Of a stretch of DNA of 40,538 bases, positions 25,827-31,217 are shown piece after piece; position 1 is the first letter of the stretch, and the number at the start of each line of letters is the position of its first letter. The translations under genes were made by a program, and so were the position numbers. The notes under the pieces are model-generated. The model worked only from the letters and a program-made list of their open reading frames with translations. It searched no databases and had not been told where the DNA came from. This DNA is from a virus. Where the stretch lies: positions 1 to 40,538 of IMG/VR virus record IMGVR_UViG_3300009124_001346; one strand, written 5' to 3'.

Positions 25827-27455
25827 ATGTGGTTGTTATCTGTAAATAGGTCCCATGATGCATCTATTTGCTTGAGTAAAGATGGCGAAGTCGTTCTACA
25901 TTGTTTGGAAGAACGACTAACCCATATCAAAAATAGTCAGGAAGTAGTATACTGTTTGGATATTATTTCTTCATATACAGATACTATTGATCATCTTGTT
26001 GTTACCAACATCAATGAGGCATACAGAGATGCTCATCCGTTTTACATAGATTCTATTTTAAAAAAGAATGGTGTAAAAGTATTGCATTCTGTCATGTCTT
26101 CATCAATGCATCATTCTTTCCATGCTATTTCTGGACTTATGAGTTCACCTTTTGAGAAAGCAATATGTATTATAGTTGATGGGGCAGGTTCTGATCTTTC
26201 TCGCACATCAAAAGAAAATGAAACTATAGTAGAAGTTGAAATAAAAGATGGTGTATTTACTTATCAAAATTTACACAAAACTGTAATCGGAGACGATCCT
26301 CGTTATCCCAGTGTTTATGGTGCTGGAATGTCCTACAACGCCATTACAAAACATATAGGATTTAAGGATCTTGAAGATGGAAAAACCATGGGGTTAGCAC
26401 CATATGGAGTAATAGATAAAAAATATGTTCCGTTAATTGATAGGAACGGAGCAAACCCTCTTTGTTTTAAACCTTTTATGCATGAGCATTATGGCATAAC
26501 TGCTCTTTTATACAAGGATGATTTACATGCAGATGATTTGTCATTTGAAGAGAAAGCAACGTTTGCTTATAAAATACAAACCGATTTTGAAAAGTATATC
26601 TATAATCTTTGTAAGAAAGCTATGCAACTTTCTGACTGTAAGAATATAGTTTTATCCGGGGGTTGTTTTTTAAATTGTGTTTCTAACTTCAAACTTATTA
26701 AAAGGTTACCTGAAGATATAAATTTGTATGTTGATCCACTTTGTTCTGATGGTGGAATAAGTATTGGACAATCATATGTGTGCAATACAGAGTTAGTTGG
26801 ATTATCAAAAGAAAATAATCTCTCATTAAAAAAATATAACCCAACATATATGGGCAGTTCCCTTGTATATGATTACCAGTTAAAAAATGATCAGCACCAA
26901 GAAAATACTGATCCGGAAAAAGTTGCTAAACTTTTGGCAGAAGGAAATATTATTGCTATTGCTCAAGGAAGATCAGAAACTGGACCTAGATCTTTGGGTA
27001 ACCGATCTATTTTGTTTGATCCGAGAGTAAAAAATGGCAAAGAACTTGTAAACAAAGTTAAGAAAAGAGAATCTTGGAGACCATTTGCAGGAACAGTAAT
27101 GTTAGAATACGCAAAAGAATGGTTTGATATGAATAGACTTGAAGAAAGTCCTCTCATGACTTATGCTATTGATACTCTACCAGAAAAACAAAATTGTATT
27201 TCATCAATTGTTCATGTAGACGGAACATGTAGGATACAGACCGTCACCAAAGAACAAAACAAACATTATTATAACCTTATTTCAGAGTTTAATAATTTGA
27301 CGGGAACACCAATTGTTTTAAACACATCTTTCAATCTTGCTGGAGATACTATTGTGGACACTATGGAAGATGCATTAAGAACTCTAGAACAAAGTGATAT
27401 TGAATACTTGTATTTACCTGATATTATGAAACTAATTTATGTTCCAAACAAATGA
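25827..27455 (+). CDS. O-carbamoyltransferase, NodU/CmcH family, copy 2
   Basis: A second, clearly diverged paralogue (542 residues) starting 2 nt after copy 1. It keeps the same motif order: LSVNRSHDASICLSKDGEVV, CLEERLTHI, HHSFHA (H95/H96 and H99), VDGAGSD, GLAPYG, VLSGGCFLNCVSN, CSDGGISIGQ, GRSETGPRSLGNRSILFDP, RESWRPFAG, VHVDGTCRIQTV and LNTSFNLAGDTIVDT. Catalytic residues are intact, so both copies are probably functional. It is more AT-rich than copy 1 and identity is patchy outside motifs, so this is not a recent tandem duplication. The two may modify different hydroxyls or sugars. Start: no Shine-Dalgarno, so coupling to copy 1 is likely. The stop overlaps the next ATG (ATGA). Confidence 0.92.
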   Translation: MWLLSVNRSHDASICLSKDGEVVLHCLEERLTHIKNSQEVVYCLDIISSYTDTIDHLVVTNINEAYRDAHPFYIDSILKKNGVKVLHSVMSSSMHHSFHAISGLMSSPFEKAICIIVDGAGSDLSRTSKENETIVEVEIKDGVFTYQNLHKTVIGDDPRYPSVYGAGMSYNAITKHIGFKDLEDGKTMGLAPYGVIDKKYVPLIDRNGANPLCFKPFMHEHYGITALLYKDDLHADDLSFEEKATFAYKIQTDFEKYIYNLCKKAMQLSDCKNIVLSGGCFLNCVSNFKLIKRLPEDINLYVDPLCSDGGISIGQSYVCNTELVGLSKENNLSLKKYNPTYMGSSLVYDYQLKNDQHQENTDPEKVAKLLAEGNIIAIAQGRSETGPRSLGNRSILFDPRVKNGKELVNKVKKRESWRPFAGTVMLEYAKEWFDMNRLEESPLMTYAIDTLPEKQNCISSIVHVDGTCRIQTVTKEQNKHYYNLISEFNNLTGTPIVLNTSFNLAGDTIVDTMEDALRTLEQSDIEYLYLPDIMKLIYVPNK

Positions 27456-27850
27456 AAATATCTTTTGTTAATGGATGTTTTGATGTTCTTCACCCTGGAC
27501 ACATCGAACTTCTAAAATACGCTAGGTCCTTTGGAGACTATCTCATTGTTGCTATTGATTCTGATAGAAAAGTTGGAGAAATGAAAGGTCCTGATAGACC
27601 TATTTTTTCGCAAGGAGATAGGTCAAACATGTTATCGTCAATAAGATATGTTGATGTGGTTCATGTGTTTGATACCAAGGAAGAGTTAGAAGACTTGCTG
27701 GAATCGATTAAACCTGATACAATGGTGGTCGGTTCTGACTGGAAAGGAAAAGAAGTAGTAGGTTCGCACTATGCAAAATCAGTTCGGTTTTTTGATCGAC
27801 AAGGAGAATACTCCACCACCAAAACAATTGAAGGTACTCCTTATCGGTGA
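27452..27850 (+). CDS. hldC: HldC-like ADP-heptose synthase domain (RfaE2-type adenylyltransferase)
   Basis: A 132-residue nucleotidyltransferase of the RfaE domain-II type. It has VNGCFDVLHPGHIELLKYAR with the HxGH motif (H14, H17). Next come DSDRKVGEMKGPDRPI and a QGDRSNMLSSIRYVDVVHVF segment. VVGSDWKGKEVVGS precedes a final GEYSTTKTIE (YSTTK being the second nucleotide-binding motif). In LPS synthesis this enzyme joins ADP to D-glycero-beta-D-manno-heptose 1-phosphate. A glycerol-3-phosphate or other cytidylyltransferase is the alternative, but the YSTTK ending and an HldA-like neighbour favour the heptose reading. It starts with an ATGA overlap with the second carbamoyltransferase, and its 3' end overlaps the kinase gene by 80 nt. 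Confidence 0.85.
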   Translation: MKISFVNGCFDVLHPGHIELLKYARSFGDYLIVAIDSDRKVGEMKGPDRPIFSQGDRSNMLSSIRYVDVVHVFDTKEELEDLLESIKPDTMVVGSDWKGKEVVGSHYAKSVRFFDRQGEYSTTKTIEGTPYR

Positions 27851-28556
27851 TACATGCATTGATAGATATGTGTATGGTACGTGCTCTAGATTGAGTCCAG
27901 AAGGTCCTGTGCCGGTCCTGGAGCAAACCAGGATACAAGAGACTAGAGGCATGGCATGGAACGTCAGAGACAATCTGATGGCGTTTGGAATAGACGTTTA
28001 CATCATGACTAATGAAGAGATGCCAATCAAGACAAGATTTGTTGACGAGAAATCAAATCATCAGATCATGCGATTGGATGAGAAGGATGAGGTGAAACCA
28101 TTTGAATGGGAGATACCAGATCAAGACTTTGATGCAATGGTCATCTCTGACTACAATAAAGGATTATTGACCGAGGAGAAAATCTTTGAACTATGTGACT
28201 GGTTTAAAAGACCTGTCTTTATCGATAGTAAAAAGACTAATCTGCCAAGACAGTGTTTCATCAAACTGAATGATGGAGAAGCACAGAAGTTGGAAGGAAA
28301 ATATCCTTTCTTGATTACTACAAAAGGATCGGAAGGTGCTACTTTCAAAAATAGATTGTATCCTGGAACTAAAGTACCTGTGTTTGATGTAGCAGGTGCC
28401 GGTGATACATTCTTATCTGCTTTGGTATTCCATTATCTTAATAATGGTATAATGGAGTCTGCTATTCCTTTTGCAAATAAAGCAGCTGCTATTGCTGTAT
28501 CTAATCCAGGAACATACGTACTAACAGAAGGTGATATAAATGAAATATGTAGTTGA
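27771..28556 (+). CDS. hldA: HldA-like heptose-7-phosphate kinase (PfkB/RfaE1 type), short
   Basis: A PfkB-family kinase. The N-terminal block KVLLIGDTCIDRYVYGTCSR / LSPEGPVPVLEQ is characteristic of HldE kinase domains (usual form VLV.GD.MLDRYWYG...RISPEAPVPV). The following RGMAWNVRDNLMAFG corresponds to GGAANVA..... LG. DAMVISDYNKGLLTE matches the VLSDYGKG motif. The C-terminal VAGAGDTFLSALVFHY has the catalytic Asp (D212 from this start). At 261 residues it is about 50 shorter than the usual kinase domain, with losses in the middle. ATG 27771 overlaps hldC by 80 nt and has no Shine-Dalgarno; TTG 27828 would remove 19 residues before the conserved strand. Either is possible. Stop overlaps the HAD gene by 17 nt. 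Confidence 0.83.
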   Translation: MQNQFGFLIDKENTPPPKQLKVLLIGDTCIDRYVYGTCSRLSPEGPVPVLEQTRIQETRGMAWNVRDNLMAFGIDVYIMTNEEMPIKTRFVDEKSNHQIMRLDEKDEVKPFEWEIPDQDFDAMVISDYNKGLLTEEKIFELCDWFKRPVFIDSKKTNLPRQCFIKLNDGEAQKLEGKYPFLITTKGSEGATFKNRLYPGTKVPVFDVAGAGDTFLSALVFHYLNNGIMESAIPFANKAAAIAVSNPGTYVLTEGDINEICS

Positions 28557-28866
28557 CATTGATAATACAATTTGTAGTCCTACTATAGCCAGGAACTACG
28601 AAGATGCTGAACCATGGCACAATAGAATTGACAAAATAAATAAGTTGTATGATGAAGGTCACATCATAGTGTACTTCACTGCCAGAGGAATGGGTAGGTT
28701 TGACGGAGATCCTGATGCGGCATGGAAAGCATCTCAACTCCTAACAGACTTAACCACAAAACAATTAGATACTTGGGGATGCAAGTATCATGATTTGATA
28801 CTAGGAAAACCACACGCTGATTATTTTATTGATGATAAAGGAATTAACTCTAATGACTTCTTTTAA
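28540..28866 (+). CDS. HAD-family small phosphatase
   Basis: A 108-residue HAD-like protein. Motif I is VVDIDNTIC with D6 and D8, motif II is VYFTARG near 44-50 with the Thr, and GKPHADYFIDDKG near 88-100 supplies Lys and the Asp pair. The size and the FTARG / GKP.AD...DDK pattern fit the small capsule- or LPS-associated phosphatases, without a cap domain. In the ADP-heptose pathway a HAD phosphatase (GmhB) removes the 7-phosphate of heptose 1,7-bisphosphate between HldA and HldC; this gene could fill that step, though it is not a clear GmhB by sequence. A good Shine-Dalgarno (AGAAGGTG) lies in the end of the kinase gene. The last 14 nt overlap the cupin gene. Confidence 0.78.
   Translation: MKYVVDIDNTICSPTIARNYEDAEPWHNRIDKINKLYDEGHIIVYFTARGMGRFDGDPDAAWKASQLLTDLTTKQLDTWGCKYHDLILGKPHADYFIDDKGINSNDFF
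28837..28842 (+). promoter_or_regulatory. Ribosome-binding site that decides the cupin start
   Basis: AAAGGA lies 10 nt before the ATG at 28853. An alternative in-frame ATG at 28829 has no comparable site, and its extra residues do not look conserved, so 28853 is preferred. Confidence 0.6.
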
Positions 28867-29203
28867 ACACGTACCTAAAGGTTGGGGATATGAAAAGTGG
28901 ATTGTCAATAATGACAAATACTGTGGAAAACTTTTATTCTTTGAGCCAGGAAAGAAATGTTCTTGGCACTATCATGAGTTGAAAGAAGAAACATTCTATA
29001 TCCACTCTGGTAAGATACAATTAGTATATGGATATGAAGATGATTTTGCTGATGCAGATACAGTAATATTAAAACCTGGAGACAAATTTGAAGTCCCCAG
29101 GTTATTGCGTCATCAGATGTTAGGTTTAGAAGAGACGGAAATGTATGAGTTCTCTACTACGCACTTTGACTCTGATTCCTATAGGGTTCTGACTGGAGAT
29201 TAA
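28853..29203 (+). CDS. Small cupin (sugar isomerase/epimerase-like), 116 aa
   Basis: A single-domain cupin. It starts MTSFKHVPKGWGYEKWIVNN. The metal-site strand is CSWHYHELKEETFYIHSGKI with H39, H41 and E45 or E46, and KPGDKFEVPRLLRHQML supplies the second-motif His (H87). The GWG.E.W.......GKLL opening is shared with mannose-6-phosphate-isomerase-like and other sugar-binding cupins. In this island it could act as an isomerase or epimerase on a heptose or its precursor, for example as a stand-in for the absent sedoheptulose-7-phosphate isomerase GmhA; that is speculation. The 5' end overlaps the phosphatase gene by 14 nt. The 3' end overlaps the convergent hldD by 47 nt. It is the last plus-strand gene of the island. 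Confidence 0.78.
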   Translation: MTSFKHVPKGWGYEKWIVNNDKYCGKLLFFEPGKKCSWHYHELKEETFYIHSGKIQLVYGYEDDFADADTVILKPGDKFEVPRLLRHQMLGLEETEMYEFSTTHFDSDSYRVLTGD

Positions 29204-29975
29204 CATACTCTTGAACTGTTTTAAATTTATATCCAAACCAATCCATAGAAGTTCTTGTATCATATTGATACTTACCTTTTAGATTTTCGGGGAAGGGGAT
29301 CTCTATGATCTCCGCCCCGTATTTTTTTGCAATAATTTCTGCAATCTCTTTGAAAGAATATGAATGATTAGATCCCATATCGTAAATACCAGATCCACAT
29401 TTATTGTTTGGAACAATATTAACGATGTCGTCTACACAAATAAAGTCACGATATATATTTTCAGATCCTTCAAAAATTTTAATCTGTCCAGTAAGTTTTG
29501 CTTGTTCAGTAAACTTACTAATAGGACTGCGTTGATCTCCTTTATGCTCTTCGCCGTCGCCATAGACATTGAAGAATCTAAATCCTTGAATTTTATTAAA
29601 CTTGTCAATATTATCTTGAACCCAATAATCTACTTGAACTTTAGTCATTGCATAATAGTTCAATGGATTAATAGTTCCATCTGTTAGGTTTCCATACACA
29701 GAAGCAGACGAAGCATATCTTACAGGGATTTGATATTCTATTGCTTTCTCAAATAACTTTATTGTTAGTTCCACATTATAAAAATGAAGTCTATTAAGAT
29801 CTTTTTCTGTTGTTGATGAGATTGCACCCATGTGAATTATTTCATCAACATCTTGCCATCTATTAAATCTTTCTAAAATGTGAATGGCATTATGTTGTTC
29901 TACGCCAAGGTTTTGTTCGTATTTTTTAGCAAAATGAGATCCAATAAAACCTGCACATCCTGTAATCATTTTCAT
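29157..29975 (-). CDS. hldD: HldD-like ADP-heptose 6-epimerase (SDR), shortened N-terminus
   Basis: A 272-residue extended SDR with blocks close to HldD/RfaD: TGCAGFIGSHFAKKY; DEIIHMGAISSTTE (HldD: AIFHEGACSSTTE); YASSASVYG; YxxxK as Y108 and K112; GFRFFNVYGDGEEHKGDQRS; KIFEGSENIYRDFICVDDIV; and IPFPENLKGKYQYDT then FKTVQEYV. The HKG, FEGSEN..RDF and PFP..LKG.YQ elements are specific to HldD rather than to generic epimerases. It is about 40 residues shorter than the usual 310, mostly between the nucleotide loop and residue 45, where the usual second beta strand and acidic cofactor residue lie. It is the only minus-strand gene here, with a GAGG ribosome-binding site and a late-promoter-like element upstream. 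It converts ADP-D- to ADP-L-glycero-heptose if active. Confidence 0.88.
   Translation of the reverse strand: MKMITGCAGFIGSHFAKKYEQNLGVEQHNAIHILERFNRWQDVDEIIHMGAISSTTEKDLNRLHFYNVELTIKLFEKAIEYQIPVRYASSASVYGNLTDGTINPLNYYAMTKVQVDYWVQDNIDKFNKIQGFRFFNVYGDGEEHKGDQRSPISKFTEQAKLTGQIKIFEGSENIYRDFICVDDIVNIVPNNKCGSGIYDMGSNHSYSFKEIAEIIAKKYGAEIIEIPFPENLKGKYQYDTRTSMDWFGYKFKTVQEYVNLQSEPYRNQSQSA
29288..29328 (+). terminator. Rho-independent terminator embedded antisense in hldD
   Basis: On the plus strand CGGGG (29288-29292) pairs with CCCCG (29315-29319), and GGGGATC (29295-29301) pairs with GATCTCC (29307-29313) with one G-U. The loop is TCTAT with a small AA/G bulge. After TA come seven T (29322-29328). 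It lies about 85 nt beyond the cupin stop, so it can end the plus-strand island transcript. Read on the minus strand there is no T-run, so it would not stop hldD. Confidence 0.75.
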
Positions 29976-29989
29976 TATCTTAACCTCAT

Positions 29990-29997
29990 TATAAATA
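29990..29997 (+). promoter_or_regulatory. T4-type late promoter (TATAAATA), plus strand
   Basis: An exact TATAAATA lies in the 64-nt gap between hldD (minus) and the fibre gene (plus), 42 nt before the ATG at 30040, with an AGGGGAAAGG ribosome-binding site. Confidence 0.75.
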
Positions 29998-30013
29998 GTT
30001 TTAACATAAAGTG

Positions 30014-30021
30014 TATTTATC
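30014..30021 (-). promoter_or_regulatory. Late promoter for hldD (GATAAATA), minus strand
   Basis: The reverse complement of this octamer is GATAAATA, the same variant as at 6182. It lies 39 nt upstream of the hldD start on the minus strand, the same distance as other late promoters here. The two opposed elements overlap in reach, so both genes probably fire late. Confidence 0.5.
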
Positions 30022-30039
30022 CACGACTAGGGGAAAGGC

Positions 30040-31197
30040 ATGTCATCACACCCAACGTTTGGTTACTTGGCGGGGGTAATTCCAAGTACGCCGAAAAGGA
30101 ATACTTTATTGTACACTGCACAAGCATCCGAGCTTGCTGAAGGTACAGTTATTGTAACTCACAAAAATCCTTACCCCACGAAGATTAGAATTCTTGTTGT
30201 AGACCAAGCAGATTTAGCAAGTGGAATTCCCCAAGTTGCGACTAAATCATTCTGCTATTTTAACACATTTATTGGTGAAGGGGACACATTCGAGACTCAA
30301 TCATTATTCGTTTCTGATAATCAATCTTTATTAGTATGGTCTGACCGACCAGATACAAACTTTGTATTCCAGGGTTCTGTAGTTACTCTCCCAGAACTTG
30401 GTTCTGGTCTTATTGCTTCCAAGGTAGTTGATAAAGAAGAGCGACAAGAGATTCTCTTTACCAATGCTGCTGATGATCAAAAAACGGTAAACATCTTTGC
30501 TTGTAATAAAGGTGCTGACGTAGCCAGAATCCGCATGGGTGTTGCGGATTCTGGAAGACCATATCCATATATTGATGCGACAGAATATTATGACTTCAAC
30601 ATTAAGTTGAATCCTGGTCAAACATATTCTAGATTATCCGTAAGAGTAGGTGGTAATAAAAGTTTAATTGTTAGATCTGATAGTAGCAATGTAAACTGGG
30701 TTGCATTAGGAACCTCAAATTTTGAAGCAACTACTCAAGTAAGTCTTGCACTTCCCGGAAACTTATCTGTTGGCGGGACTGCTACTTTCCAAGGAGAATC
30801 TACATTTACTGATGATATAACTATCAACTCGTCAGAGATTGATTACAGTCTTTCAGTTCTTCGTGGATACAATGTAAGTGCTGATAACACTTGGTATATT
30901 GATAGTAATACTGGAACATCTCAATTTGCCAATACAAATGTTACGTCAGACTTAACAGTTGGTGGGTCTATCAATGTCAATAACGGAGCTTTTACTGTAG
31001 ATCCAGCAACAGGTGATGTGTCTGTTGCTGGCGCACTTTCTGCAGGAACTTTCAATTATGAAATCTCTATTGACGGTGATTTAGATCTTCTAAATAATAG
31101 AGTGATAAATATGGCAGAACCACAAGCAGCAAGTGATGCTGCGACACGTAGGTACGTAGATAACTACGCTATAATTTATGCGGTTGCTCTCTCATAA
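30040..31197 (+). CDS. Tail fibre-like structural protein, 385 aa
   Basis: About residues 1-230 form two similar beta domains. Each has T..NP...KIRI/ARIRM..., a Tyr- and Phe-rich strand, and ...SL.VRSD / SLLVWSD..N..F/W. (for example NQSLLVWSDRPDTNFVFQGS and NKSLIVRSDSSNVNWVALGT), so an internal duplication is visible. Residues 235-330 are a fibre shaft of GNLSVGGTATFQGESTF / LTVGGSINVNNGAFTVD units. The C-terminus has LDLLNNRVINMAEPQAASDA then ATRRYVD, a common end element of T4-like fibres before a tip domain that here is nearly absent. It follows the divergent gap with hldD. Likely a fibre or collar (wac-region) component; assigned by pattern. Confidence 0.78.
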   Translation: MSSHPTFGYLAGVIPSTPKRNTLLYTAQASELAEGTVIVTHKNPYPTKIRILVVDQADLASGIPQVATKSFCYFNTFIGEGDTFETQSLFVSDNQSLLVWSDRPDTNFVFQGSVVTLPELGSGLIASKVVDKEERQEILFTNAADDQKTVNIFACNKGADVARIRMGVADSGRPYPYIDATEYYDFNIKLNPGQTYSRLSVRVGGNKSLIVRSDSSNVNWVALGTSNFEATTQVSLALPGNLSVGGTATFQGESTFTDDITINSSEIDYSLSVLRGYNVSADNTWYIDSNTGTSQFANTNVTSDLTVGGSINVNNGAFTVDPATGDVSVAGALSAGTFNYEISIDGDLDLLNNRVINMAEPQAASDAATRRYVDNYAIIYAVALS

Positions 31198-31217
31198 GAA
31201 CGAATCTGGAGTTTTAG

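Noticed and set aside
27452-27850. Glycerol-3-phosphate cytidylyltransferase (TagD-like) for the small nucleotidyltransferase
   Set aside because: The HxGH start fits both, but the YSTTK ending and the adjacent HldA-like kinase favour the RfaE domain-II assignment.
28634-28642. AATAAATA late-promoter-like box inside the HAD phosphatase gene
   Set aside because: It encodes the ordinary Lys-Ile-Asn-Lys stretch, and the next gene already has its own upstream signals and coupling. Likely chance in AT-rich coding DNA.
28829-28852. Upstream ATG start of the cupin at 28829
   Set aside because: No ribosome-binding site at proper distance, and the extra eight residues lie before the conserved opening. 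ATG 28853 has AAAGGA at 10 nt.
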